Shown here: one piece after another, positions 1 through 7,883 of the stretch | Layout of the letters: each line of letters opens with the position of its first letter | Numbering within the stretch: the stretch's first letter is position 1 | Assembly: GCA_016288205.1 (NCBI GenBank) | Contig: JAEEYO010000033.1 | Coordinates: 1 to 36,516, forward strand | Direction: 5' to 3' | DNA from: Treponema sp. | GTDB lineage: Bacteria > Spirochaetota > Spirochaetia > Treponematales > Treponemataceae | DNA length: 36,516 nt | The notes under the pieces: generated by a model | Database searches by the model: none | Seen by the model: only the letters and a program-made list of their open reading frames with translations | Told to the model about the DNA's origin: nothing | Made by a program: the position numbers and the translations under genes

Positions 1-677
1 GCAATCTCTCTTTCCTCGTTTATTGTCTGCTGCCACGTCATGTACTGTCGCCTCCATTCCTTGTTTTTCCTAGCGAAGGACACTTTTTCCTCAATGGATC
101 TTGTCAGTTCGGTCTCAGCCTTCTTTTCCGCAAGAAACCTGAAAAAGGATTTTTCCTCACAGTTTTTCATTTTAGCATATTCCGCCGCATTAAAAAAGAC
201 CTTATAAGCCCCATCTCCCAGTTTTCTTCTCTTGCCGCCCTCGCACACATTCTCAAAGAAGTAGACGGGGAGCTTTTCATCAAACGGATCGCTGAGACAC
301 AGAAAAATCACGTAGGACTCCTTGAGTTTCCTGTAACTGTCGCCCGGCGAGAGTGAGCTCATGTCTATTGCACTTTGATAATATCTGGAACGTTTTGGAA
401 GATTCGGATTCTGTGTGGTCTGCATCTCGACATCAAAAATACGCTTTTCGTCCTTGGTGTATACGTCGAATCTCACGCTCTTGGAGTCGAAGCTTTCAAG
501 CAATGTCATCTCAGCCTGAGGAGGCTCAAGTCTCTCTATTTTTATATGAAGAAGAATTTCCAACAAACGGCGGCACAGCTCCGGCTCGCTTTCCATAATC
601 TTGCAGAAAAGAAAATTGTTAGCGAAGGTCAGGTCTTCCCATGCGGGTGACTTCTGATGCCCTTGTATTTTTCCCAT
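1..677 (-). CDS. Rpn-family PD-(D/E)XK nuclease / putative transposase, C-terminus beyond window
   Basis: The frame opens at an ATG ending at 677 and stays open to the left edge, giving at least 225 residues. An AAGGAG Shine-Dalgarno lies 8 bases before the ATG and a TATAAT box (704-709, minus strand) lies upstream. Around residues 69-86 the protein reads VRFDVYTKDEKRIFDVEMQ, the D-(X)n-E-X-Q core (D71, E84, Q86) of the PF12784/Rpn PD-(D/E)XK nuclease family. Further on it has the family's second conserved block, a hydrophobic strand followed by DPFDEKLPVYFFENVC. Rpn proteins are DNA endonucleases related to transposases; E. coli RpnA promotes recombination. Such genes are multicopy in many Treponema genomes. 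The remaining C-terminus, usually lysine-rich and helical, is outside the window. Family assignment is firm; cellular role is inferred. Confidence 0.85.
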   Translation of the reverse strand, partial: MGKIQGHQKSPAWEDLTFANNFLFCKIMESEPELCRRLLEILLHIKIERLEPPQAEMTLLESFDSKSVRFDVYTKDEKRIFDVEMQTTQNPNLPKRSRYYQSAIDMSSLSPGDSYRKLKESYVIFLCLSDPFDEKLPVYFFENVCEGGKRRKLGDGAYKVFFNAAEYAKMKNCEEKSFFRFLAEKKAETELTRSIEEKVSFARKNKEWRRQYMTWQQTINEEREI

Positions 678-767
678 AATGCAGCTCCTTTTTTTGTCTC
701 TGCATTATAATATTCCGCAAATCTTCACCACGGTAATCAAATTCGCAAAGTTTTTTATAAAATCTTG

Positions 768-2723
768 TTATAAGAGCTGATTTCTCAGCACAGGCCATAT
801 AGTAAGTACCTCATGGCCAAGTTTCTTTTCTCTCTCGCAGATTGCCTTTTCATTCCACACATAATCTTCTTCCCTTGTATTTTCATCAGGAACAATTTCT
901 GTTGTGATAGAGAATTTTGCACAATCCCTTATGCCTTCAATTCTTTTCTTGGCACCTTGCTTTCCATTGATTTTCACAAAAAAGGATGCATTGCTTATTG
1001 AAGAATTTAATTTTTTTCTCAGGATTGTCATGTTTCCCAGTGAGAGAACCATTTCATTTCTAAGTTCTTTTCCAGATTCCGCATCAGTTATTTCATTTCC
1101 ATTTTCATCAAAATATGGCAGATTACTCCATGCTGGTTCTGTTTCCCATGTTTGTGGCATCAAATGTTCCAATTCCATTTCTTTTGTAAACTGGAGACCA
1201 ACAGAAGTCTCATCAGATTTCTCATTTAGGCTCTTTCTGTACAATTCAATCCAGAACAGGATTAGTTTCGCGAGCTTATTATTTTTCTTCTTTTTTAACC
1301 CCTTAAAAATCTCTTCCTCAGTGAATGAATCTATCTCTTCTTTTACATAACTCAGTAATTCAGACTCTCCCTTTTTGTCGTTTTCGATTATTACGTTGCA
1401 ATACTTATTGAAATTTTTATTCGAGGCTCCGGTAATGATGTAATGCATTAGGATTCCATCCAATAAACTCAACCGCTTCTTCAGCTTTTCAGGATTGTCT
1501 TTGTATGTCTTATACAAATACAAAACATAAGGCGTGAAAGTTGTATTTTCACTTATGTCCATTGTACAAGCAAGCCGTTCTTTTGGATCATTAAAACTGT
1601 AAAACTTTGAATTTGAAAAAGTCGGTATCTCATTTTTGTAAATATCAGCATAGCTGATTATTTCCCGAATGAAATTTTCAATGTCGCATACAGATTTTAA
1701 ATTCTCATCAATATATTCCTTATATTTCTTAGCCAAATCAGAAAGAGTGTCTTCCTCGACATAGTATATTTTATTTATTATGCCGACTGCCTGAAACAAC
1801 AATTCCATATTGTCGCGGCGAATTCTACCGACGCTTTTTTCCGTAGTCCAAAAAGCATTTACTGATTCATCTGCTTCAAATGTTTCCTGCCAGGTTTCCG
1901 AATATTTTTTATAAATATCCTTTTCCGTCAAATTGAATGAACGGAATTTATCATACAAATGATTCTTTATGATATCCGTAGAGGAAAGATGCATTCCAGA
2001 ACTATTGATCGTATCAAATATCTCCTGCTCCTGTTCGTTTTCTTCTATTGTTATCAAGACAAGGATTTTGTTGTTATCATCAAACAACTTGTCCCATAAA
2101 GATTTTATCTGTTCTATATTGCATTTGCGTAATCTTACACTGTAGTATTTGTAGCACTGCTTGAGAAGATTGTTATCATTGTTATAAGCCTCTTCGATTT
2201 TATCCCCAGTAAGCGAACGATAGTGCTCCCTTGAAATTTCATCCCAAATCGAAGCTTCAAGAGGGGAAGTAATCTTCAGTACCGGCTCACCTTCGATCTG
2301 TTTTTCTTCAATATTTCCAATAATTTCACAATAATTTGCCCTGTCAAGAAATGAGTTTTGCAAATGAATTTTGTAAGCATTGTTTTCCCTGTGAAACAAA
2401 GCGGATATTCCTTCTGTCTTTCTTTGGGCATCTATTCCTTTTTTAGAAAGGATGTCAAGCATGACCTTTATTAAAATGCTTAGAGTTGTTAAACGCTGCT
2501 GTCCATCAACAATTACACCTTTATACGGAGTCTCCCCTTCAACTTTGTTCTGAGTCCGCTTAATTAAAATGGAACCAATAAAATGCTTGCCATCACACCG
2601 TAAAAGATCCTCCAATAAATTTCTTGCATTTTCATACTTCCAGACATAAGGCCTTTGAAAAAAAGGAATCTCAAGTTTTGTTTCATTGATTAAAAATCTT
2701 AATGACTTTGCTTCTGCGTTCAT
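768..2723 (-). CDS. DUF262 / DUF1524 (GmrSD-like) protein, candidate type IV restriction enzyme
   Basis: This 651-residue protein starts with a DUF262 (ParB-like nucleotidase) domain: FQRPYVW near residue 22-28 and the hallmark VDGQQRLTTL near residue 72-81. The C-terminal quarter has a DUF1524 His-Me-finger nuclease motif, ELEHLMPQTW near residue 517-526, followed by GNMTIL and a NSSISNASF helix. DUF262+DUF1524 fusions are the single-chain form of GmrSD, which cleaves DNA with modified (glucosylated hydroxymethyl) cytosine, so anti-phage defence is the likely role. The middle is lysine- and asparagine-rich and AT-rich. Two ATGs are possible: AGGAG abuts the first (2732) with no spacer, whereas the second (2723) has a normal 9-base spacing and is preferred. 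A palindromic operator-like site sits just upstream. Domain identity is firm; the modified-DNA target is family knowledge and not visible here. Confidence 0.88.
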   Translation of the reverse strand: MNAEAKSLRFLINETKLEIPFFQRPYVWKYENARNLLEDLLRCDGKHFIGSILIKRTQNKVEGETPYKGVIVDGQQRLTTLSILIKVMLDILSKKGIDAQRKTEGISALFHRENNAYKIHLQNSFLDRANYCEIIGNIEEKQIEGEPVLKITSPLEASIWDEISREHYRSLTGDKIEEAYNNDNNLLKQCYKYYSVRLRKCNIEQIKSLWDKLFDDNNKILVLITIEENEQEQEIFDTINSSGMHLSSTDIIKNHLYDKFRSFNLTEKDIYKKYSETWQETFEADESVNAFWTTEKSVGRIRRDNMELLFQAVGIINKIYYVEEDTLSDLAKKYKEYIDENLKSVCDIENFIREIISYADIYKNEIPTFSNSKFYSFNDPKERLACTMDISENTTFTPYVLYLYKTYKDNPEKLKKRLSLLDGILMHYIITGASNKNFNKYCNVIIENDKKGESELLSYVKEEIDSFTEEEIFKGLKKKKNNKLAKLILFWIELYRKSLNEKSDETSVGLQFTKEMELEHLMPQTWETEPAWSNLPYFDENGNEITDAESGKELRNEMVLSLGNMTILRKKLNSSISNASFFVKINGKQGAKKRIEGIRDCAKFSITTEIVPDENTREEDYVWNEKAICEREKKLGHEVLTIWPVLRNQLL

Positions 2724-2758
2724 ATTATTCATCTCCTAATGCTTAGTTTTATGACTCT

Positions 2759-2791
2759 ATTATAAGCCATAAGTTTCTCAATTTATGAGAA
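2759..2791 (-). promoter_or_regulatory. Promoter and WYL-type operator for the DUF262 gene
   Basis: A TATAAT -10 box is at 2759-2764 on the minus strand. Twelve bases upstream, at 2775-2791, lies a 17-bp inverted repeat with arms TTCTCA and TGAGAA around ATTTA. Its 15-bp core fits TCTCA-N5-TGAGA, the pattern also found before the WYL gene and the AAA gene. With a normal spacing it would cover the -35 region (no good consensus hexamer is visible), so a bound regulator would block or recruit polymerase. The operator role is inferred from position and recurrence. Confidence 0.55.
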
Positions 2792-2976
2792 TTTCACAAA
2801 AGTTTCGTGGCTTTTTTGATTTTTCCAATTTACCAAGTCATTATAAGCTTTTCGTCTGAGCATAATAACCTCCTGTACTTTTATAGGGCTTTTTTACGTT
2901 TTTTCAATAGAAATGCATATTTTTGGACGGTCAGTGCCGTGTCTAGGGAACATAACAATCGTCGTATTCCGAATAA

Positions 2977-3279
2977 TCAATGTCGAACTGATTTCTGAAC
3001 AGCATTCTCTATCATCTCATTAGCGATTTCCTCATAAATTGTCTCCAGATATGTTTTCAGGATATTCTCTGCTTCTTTTGCTTCATTCTCAGAAATATTA
3101 AATGTTTTTACTTCTAAATAAAGTTTTTGAACCGCTTCCAGATATAACTCAAATTCAGTTTTCAATTTGTCTAACGAGGTACAGGATTTAAGATAAGGTC
3201 TGATATCAGGAATTTGCTTGAGATTCGTTAAAAGTCTATGATACAAATCTGCGATATCTTCTTTATACTCATTATACAT
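2977..3279 (-). CDS. Small helical protein of unknown function
   Basis: About 100 residues, starting at the ATG ending at 3279 (MYNEYKEDIADLYHRLL); a GGGGA lies upstream as a weak Shine-Dalgarno. The frame extends to a TTG at 3351, but that would lie inside the preceding gene, so the ATG is preferred. The protein is rich in Glu, Lys and Leu, has no signal peptide or membrane segment, and its C-terminal half (ENEAKEAENILKTYLETIYEEI) looks like a long amphipathic helix or coiled coil. It follows the 93-residue gene on the same strand after about 34 bases, so the two probably share a transcript. I do not recognise the family. A toxin-antitoxin or accessory-defence role is only suggested by size, pairing and neighbourhood. 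Confidence 0.55.
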   Translation of the reverse strand: MYNEYKEDIADLYHRLLTNLKQIPDIRPYLKSCTSLDKLKTEFELYLEAVQKLYLEVKTFNISENEAKEAENILKTYLETIYEEIANEMIENAVQKSVRH

Positions 3280-3313
3280 GCAGGTTCCCCATAGGGTATA
3301 GCAACTTAATAAA

Positions 3314-3595
3314 TCATTTAAGAGATATCTGCCCCCTTTCAAATTCCTCAAACTTGTCGATATCTTTTTTAGAAATCAGACTTGACCTGTGATTTCCCAA
3401 TTCTATCCTCTTATCTTTCGTTTGCCTGATGTACATTTTAACAATGTCTTCAAAGGACAAATCAGTGCCGTACATTTCGTTATAGACTTTGCTGAGTACC
3501 GCGAAAGAAGAATTCACTTCGAATTCTTTGCCGTTAACAGAAATGACCGCGCTGGCTATCTTGCTTCTGACAAGTTTTACAGTTACGTCTTTCAT
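3314..3595 (-). CDS. Small conserved-looking protein of unknown function
   Basis: A 93-residue protein starting at an ATG preceded by a strong AAGGAGA Shine-Dalgarno about 8 bases upstream. It begins MKDVTVKLVRSKIASAVI, with alternating strands, then a helical segment (FAVLSKVYNEMYGTDLSFEDIVKMYI) and a charged tail. There are no cysteines, signal peptide or transmembrane segments, so it is probably cytoplasmic. It leads a two-gene unit with the 100-residue protein and is separated from the upstream cysteine-rich gene by a strongly structured non-coding stretch. I do not recognise a family. The good ribosome site and ordinary residue composition make it likely to be a real gene. Confidence 0.62.
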   Translation of the reverse strand: MKDVTVKLVRSKIASAVISVNGKEFEVNSSFAVLSKVYNEMYGTDLSFEDIVKMYIRQTKDKRIELGNHRSSLISKKDIDKFEEFERGQISLK

Positions 3596-3626
3596 AAAAA
3601 AAATCTCCTTAGAATCTTATTTCAGG

Positions 3627-3720
3627 GCAATCAAAATAATATCCTGATTGCTCATTTTGAACAATGCAGTTGGACAGATTGGCCGGTTCTATCCAACTGG
3701 CGGGCTCCCGCCAAAATCTG
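3627..3720. repeat. Cluster of inverted repeats in the gap between two small genes
   Basis: Three perfect inverted repeats lie in about 90 bases. GCAATCA (3627-3633) pairs with TGATTGC (3645-3651). CAGTTGGA (3667-3674) pairs with TCCAACTG (3692-3699). GGCGGG (3699-3704) pairs with CCCGCC (3707-3712). A competing pair, CAGATT (3675-3680) with AATCTG (3715-3720), could enclose the last two. There is no T-run on either strand after the hairpins, so they are not a standard terminator. They could be a structured leader of the 93-residue gene, an RNA, or a recombination or binding site. Confidence 0.5.
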
Positions 3721-3767
3721 ATCTGTTTATTCCTAATTATGAAAAATCAAGAATATAAACGACCGGA

Positions 3768-3956
3768 TTAACGTGGACGATACTTTTTGCATCTGTTTGT
3801 AGAAGTACCGTCTTTGTCTGGGTTCTGACCACACTTGCTGTTGTCAACAAAAATGGTCGAATCGTGGCATCTGTGCGGATATGACGAATGTGCGACACTT
3901 TCATAGTGTATACAATTCGTGCACATGACGCACGGTAATGTTTTTGACTGTGGCAT
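3768..3956 (-). CDS. 62-residue cysteine-rich peptide of unknown function
   Basis: The start is fixed by AAAGGAGG six bases before the ATG at 3956. The peptide has cysteines at 9, 12, 15, 30, 42 and 56 and histidines at 17, 23, 28 and 31. The opening CVMCTNC block is a double CxxC, so the peptide probably binds a metal (zinc-ribbon-like or an iron-sulfur site) or forms disulfides. It has no signal peptide or membrane helix. It lies about 90 bases downstream of the tandem-AAA gene on the same strand and may be co-transcribed. An overlapping frame with a start at 3973 lacks a properly spaced ribosome site and was not chosen. I do not recognise the family; metal binding is an inference from spacing of the cysteines. 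Confidence 0.65.
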   Translation of the reverse strand: MPQSKTLPCVMCTNCIHYESVAHSSYPHRCHDSTIFVDNSKCGQNPDKDGTSTNRCKKYRPR

Positions 3957-4044
3957 AGTTTACCTCCTTTCAAAAAGATTTCTAAATGCAGCTGCCATTT
4001 AAGGTGTAGGTTTTACCCAATCACCTGAATTACAATTTTCCCAT

Positions 4045-6381
4045 CTACGCCGTGAAGCCGATTCTGTGCTCGCTCTCTCCGTTTTCCTTGCTCCACAGCT
4101 TTTTCTTTTCCGTCTGGAGTTTCTTCAGCTCCTCAAAAATGTAGTCTGAGTCAACATCGTCCGGGTCCATAAAGCGGATGCGGCTCGCAAGTACTCCGAA
4201 GTCTCCCGGTGTCGCGCTCTCCATGTCCTCAAGTTCCTCAACCTGAGTGTTTGAGAGTTGATGGTTCGGGAAATATCTTTCCGCCATGACTTTGATTCCC
4301 TCAAACTTCATCGGCTTGAATTCCACCATGATGTGAAATCGTCTCTGCATTGCCGGATCCATCACGTTCCTAAGGTTTGTTGTGTAGATAAGGATGCCGG
4401 AAAACTCCTCCATCTGGGTAAGGAACTCGTTTACCAGGGAGCGTTCCCAAGTGCGCTGAGCCTGGTTTCTGTCGTAGAAGAATGTGTCGGCCTCATCAAA
4501 GAGCAGGATGGAATCAGAGCTCTCGGCTTCGGCAAACGCATCTCGTATATTCTGCTCGTCCTCTCCGACATAGGGGGAAAGGATGTCGCTTGCACGTTTG
4601 AGCACAATATGCTTTCCAAGCTGTCCGGAAATGTAGCGCGCGAGTTCCGTCTTGCCGGTTCCGCTCAATCCGTAGAAAAGCAGCCTTATTCCGTTTTCGG
4701 TACCCTTGTTCTGCTCGGCGAATTTGGCGGCATTCTCCACCATCTCCACAATCTTCAAGGGACTCATGCTCGCGTTCAAAACCTTGGGATCGTACTCAGC
4801 TTTTACCGTCTCACGCATCTTTGATTTTCCGTTCAGCAGAAGGGAGTTTTCCTTCATCACTATTTCGGCCTTCTTCAGCAGATCCGCATTGTCAGAGCAA
4901 TCCATTCCTTCAATCATCTTCACAAGATTGTCCACGCTTGCCCCGGTAAGATGATATTTGTCGAGCATCTGGAGCAATTCAGCTTTCACCTCATCCGAAA
5001 GATTCATCGGCTCAAGTTTTGACTTTGCGATTGAGCGCAGCGTCGTGGTCGGCATAGACTCAAACTTGATGCTGAAAGTGAAGCGGCGGCGTGTGGACTC
5101 ATCAATCTGCCGCTGATGGTTGATGATGTAAATCACCTTGTCCTTGTTTTCCTCAAGCATCTTGTTGATTGTGCCCTTCGTGGATGTCGGGGTCAGACCG
5201 CTGAAAAATCCGAACTCAACCGTCTTCAGCAAAGAGTCCGCCTCATCAACGACCAGAACAGAATCGCTGCGGTCCATGGAAAGCAGGCACACAAGTCTCC
5301 CGAGAATATTGCGGTCCTTTTCCGCCTCAACCTCGTTTTTGAAAATATAAACTTTCTTTCCGGTCTCCTTACAAATTGATTTTGCAAGCTCAGTTTTACC
5401 CGCCCCAGGTTTCCCGTAGAAAAGAATCGAGACAGGATTGTTTCCCTTGAGCAAATCAAGCGTGATGTCAACGGACTCCTTTTTTACCGCGAATGAGTCA
5501 AGTGAATATGCCTTACTGCAATCAAGCGGCTTGAGTATGCCGGAAAAATAAGAATCGATCGACTGTTCAATAATGCAGTCGTCCAAGTCGTTGTCATAAT
5601 CCTCATCCTTCTCAATAAAACCGAATGACTTGAGCTTTTGGTCCGCACGGAGCATCTCTCTGTATTCGCTGTATGAGATGCCGAGGAGTTTTGCAATGCA
5701 TTTGTCCGAATTCTTTTTGTCTCCGAACTCTTCCTCAAGAACGCGACCTGGAATCCGCTGGGAGTCAAGACGGCTTCTTAACAAAATGTAACGTGCCTCT
5801 GTCTCGGAAAGATTGACCTGCTCCACAAGAAACTTTGTCGCGGAAAAATCGTTGACCATGTTCCTTGCTTTCTTTGAGAGAACAAGCTCTGATTTTAATC
5901 CGAATGAATCGGACTCGTCAAAAACAACCGTGTTTATTATCGTGGAAAAGACAGGTTCCTTTGTGACGAAGAGAATCCTGGAAATATTGATTGTGTTTTC
6001 CGAGATTTGATCGTCATCAATTTTACGCTCAACACGTTTGTCCTGCTCGTACTCATGGAAAAAATCAGATTCGCAAAAACGAGTGTCTTCGGAAGGTGTT
6101 GGATTGCTGCGGACAAGAAGTCCGTTTTTCTCAAGTCTTTGGACTTCGTTCTTCAGCACAGCTGTCAGCCGCTCTGTTTTTCCAAGCTGGTCGCAGAACT
6201 TGACATAGTTGTAGAGATAGTCATCATACGTGCCCACGAGTTTCAAGTTTGAAACTTTTTCAAAAATGTGGTAATAATAATAGCAGAATGAGTATGCCTC
6301 TGATTTCGTTCCGCTTGAGATGAAGCTTGTACCACGTCCGCCCCTGCGATGTCTGCGGGCCATTGATTCTCCAAGTGCCAT
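4045..6381 (-). CDS. Tandem-AAA ATPase of a WYL-linked cluster
   Basis: The start at 6381 (MALGESMARRHRRGGRGTS) is set by AGGAGG about six bases upstream; a longer frame exists but lacks this signal. The 778-residue product has an N-terminal region of about 300 residues that I do not recognise, then two AAA+ modules. Module 1: Walker A GKPGAGKT (about 323-330), Walker B VVDEAD (about 377-382), and STRRRF as arginine finger. Module 2: Walker A GLSGTGKT (about 571-578), Walker B LLFDEAD (about 626-632), and AMQRRF (about 680). Both ATPase sites look intact. The architecture resembles remodelling AAA proteins of the Cdc48/FtsH type, but there is no protease or recognisable substrate domain. It sits downstream of a WYL regulator and shares its palindrome. 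A role in phage defence is an inference from context. Confidence 0.82.
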   Translation of the reverse strand: MALGESMARRHRRGGRGTSFISSGTKSEAYSFCYYYYHIFEKVSNLKLVGTYDDYLYNYVKFCDQLGKTERLTAVLKNEVQRLEKNGLLVRSNPTPSEDTRFCESDFFHEYEQDKRVERKIDDDQISENTINISRILFVTKEPVFSTIINTVVFDESDSFGLKSELVLSKKARNMVNDFSATKFLVEQVNLSETEARYILLRSRLDSQRIPGRVLEEEFGDKKNSDKCIAKLLGISYSEYREMLRADQKLKSFGFIEKDEDYDNDLDDCIIEQSIDSYFSGILKPLDCSKAYSLDSFAVKKESVDITLDLLKGNNPVSILFYGKPGAGKTELAKSICKETGKKVYIFKNEVEAEKDRNILGRLVCLLSMDRSDSVLVVDEADSLLKTVEFGFFSGLTPTSTKGTINKMLEENKDKVIYIINHQRQIDESTRRRFTFSIKFESMPTTTLRSIAKSKLEPMNLSDEVKAELLQMLDKYHLTGASVDNLVKMIEGMDCSDNADLLKKAEIVMKENSLLLNGKSKMRETVKAEYDPKVLNASMSPLKIVEMVENAAKFAEQNKGTENGIRLLFYGLSGTGKTELARYISGQLGKHIVLKRASDILSPYVGEDEQNIRDAFAEAESSDSILLFDEADTFFYDRNQAQRTWERSLVNEFLTQMEEFSGILIYTTNLRNVMDPAMQRRFHIMVEFKPMKFEGIKVMAERYFPNHQLSNTQVEELEDMESATPGDFGVLASRIRFMDPDDVDSDYIFEELKKLQTEKKKLWSKENGESEHRIGFTA

Positions 6382-6471
6382 ATTTTCCTCCTGCAATGAT
6401 TGGACGGCAAAAACTTGCAGTCCGTTTGCTTGTATCAAAGTTTATTCTGAGGGAAATATATCACAAGACTG

Positions 6472-6486
6472 TCTCAAAATTTGAGA
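6472..6486. promoter_or_regulatory. WYL-type operator upstream of the AAA gene
   Basis: TCTCAAAATTTGAGA is a 15-bp inverted repeat with 7-base arms and a single central base. It is identical to the site before the WYL gene, and lies about 90 bases before the AAA start codon. An extra half-site TTTGAG follows at 6488-6493. TATATT-like -10 sequences lie just downstream in the direction of the gene. Operator function is inferred. Confidence 0.6.
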
Positions 6487-6540
6487 ATTTGAGCGTGTTT
6501 TTATTTTTTTTGAAAATTTTTTTCGAAAAGCGCAATCCTC

Positions 6541-7752
6541 CTAGATTTTTTTCGCCATGTTCCTGATTTTTGCTTTCCATTCGTCCACAAGTTCCGCAGG
6601 CTCCAGGGGCTCAGCTTCATCTCCCCAGCCCAGAACCCAACGCAAAATCGGTTTGTATTGGGAGGCCTCGAAGCTGAGGACAAATCCGTCCTTCGTCTCC
6701 CTGATTTTCTGCTTGTCTCCCCAGATTCTGCCCTTCGAATAAAGACAGGCGTAGGAATCCTTCTGGAACTTGATTTTGTATACCTTTTGCTTTCCGTCGT
6801 TGTAGCAGCCGAAGTTGCCCGAAAGTGTTTGAAGAAAATTATAATCGGCAGGAAGGAAAAATTTTCCCATCATGGACCTGACTGAGACCCGCGTGATTCT
6901 TGAGAGATTGAAAAGCTTTTTTCCTTCGTGTCCCGGCGTAAAACATTCTCCCCACAAGTCCCAGCTTCCGTTGTCGAAAATCAGTTGATATGGCTTTACC
7001 GAATAGGTCTGCTCCTTCGTTTTTCCTTCCGGGGTATAATGGATGTTTATTGCGGAAAACGTGTCCATGGCGTCAAAGATTTCCTCCCAGATTTTTGAGT
7101 CAATGGTAGATTCCGGTGCTCCCAAAAACAAAAGCCGCGACGAACTCTTCTGATTTTTTACATCTTTTGTGCGACCTCCTCTTGTGAATTGAATCTTTTC
7201 GTGCTCAATAAATTCCTTCGCCTTTTCATAAACAGGAGAGCCTTTTATCATTTCCAAGAAATTGGAGATTATGTTTATGCTTATTATGCTCTGTTGAGCT
7301 TTTTCTGCCATACGGTCGGTAATGGAACGGATGTTTTGCACTTTTTTACTATTCTCATCAAAATAATATTTGCCGTCGGCCCCCCTTTTTATCAGCTCGG
7401 TTTTTGTAAGTTCCGGTATAATCCGCCTGTACATTGTTTTTTCGCCTATGCCCCATGTAAAACCTTCCGCCCTCAATGCATTGGTCATATCCTCAATCGA
7501 AAGCCTCTTCTTTTCATCGACAATCAATCGTCTTAAAATACGCATTTGATTTATTTCTTTTTCGGACTGCCGTACATGGGTTTCAGTTGGCTGGGCATTT
7601 TTCTCGATATAATCTCTGATATATTTTTCTTTTTGCTTTGCCGTCGGTTTTCTGTTGAACTCCCTCTGATATTTTCTTTCATATATTCTGCAAGCTCTTT
7701 CAGCCTCTTCCTCAAGATACTCGCGTTCAAACTTACTGATATTGCTTTTCAT
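6541..7752 (-). CDS. WYL-domain transcriptional regulator
   Basis: A 403-residue protein with AGGAG about six bases before its ATG. Residues 1-75 are charged and helical. Residues about 85-140 form a winged helix-turn-helix-like region (RLIVDEKKRLSIEDMTNAL ... GIGEKTMYRRIIPEL). The WYL-type ligand-sensing domain follows at about 230-300: INIHYTPEGKTKEQTYSVKPYQLIFDNGSWDLWGEC, with the family's typical strand-turn-strand. The C-terminal 100 residues match the usual WYL C-terminal extension. WYL proteins bind DNA as dimers and sense nucleic acid or nucleotide ligands; those beside BREX, CBASS and other defence loci (BrxR, CapW) repress their own operons through inverted repeats. A palindrome lies between its promoter and start codon, supporting autoregulation. 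It precedes the AAA gene on the same strand by 159 bases. Confidence 0.85.
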   Translation of the reverse strand: MKSNISKFEREYLEEEAERACRIYERKYQREFNRKPTAKQKEKYIRDYIEKNAQPTETHVRQSEKEINQMRILRRLIVDEKKRLSIEDMTNALRAEGFTWGIGEKTMYRRIIPELTKTELIKRGADGKYYFDENSKKVQNIRSITDRMAEKAQQSIISINIISNFLEMIKGSPVYEKAKEFIEHEKIQFTRGGRTKDVKNQKSSSRLLFLGAPESTIDSKIWEEIFDAMDTFSAINIHYTPEGKTKEQTYSVKPYQLIFDNGSWDLWGECFTPGHEGKKLFNLSRITRVSVRSMMGKFFLPADYNFLQTLSGNFGCYNDGKQKVYKIKFQKDSYACLYSKGRIWGDKQKIRETKDGFVLSFEASQYKPILRWVLGWGDEAEPLEPAELVDEWKAKIRNMAKKI

Positions 7753-7766
7753 AAGAGCTCCTTTTT

Positions 7767-7794
7767 TCTCAAAATTTGAGACAGATATATTATA
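7767..7794 (-). promoter_or_regulatory. WYL gene promoter with overlapping operator
   Basis: The palindrome TCTCAAAATTTGAGA occupies 7767-7781, 15 bases from the start codon. On the minus strand a TATAAT box is at 7789-7794, seven bases before the palindrome, so transcription should start at the edge of the operator. The -35 region is poor (TTTCCC). This is a classical autorepression geometry; the function is inferred. Confidence 0.6.
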
Positions 7795-7826
7795 TAATAC
7801 ATCCGTTGCCCGGGAAAAGCAAGAGC

Positions 7827-7865
7827 GATTTTAATCGGGCGGATTTTAATTAGAGAGATTTTGAT
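7827..7865. repeat. Three GATTTTRAT repeats with 15-bp period
   Basis: GATTTTAAT at 7827-7835 and 7842-7850 and GATTTTGAT at 7857-7865 are spaced exactly 15 bases apart. They lie in the intergenic region between the divergent WYL and DUF4143 genes, upstream of both promoters. No function is known to me. Confidence 0.5.
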
Positions 7866-7883
7866 GATAATTCACTCATTTTG

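Noticed and set aside
3279..3351. TTG start extending the 100-residue protein to 124
   Set aside because: It would begin inside the preceding gene; the ATG at 3279 avoids the overlap.
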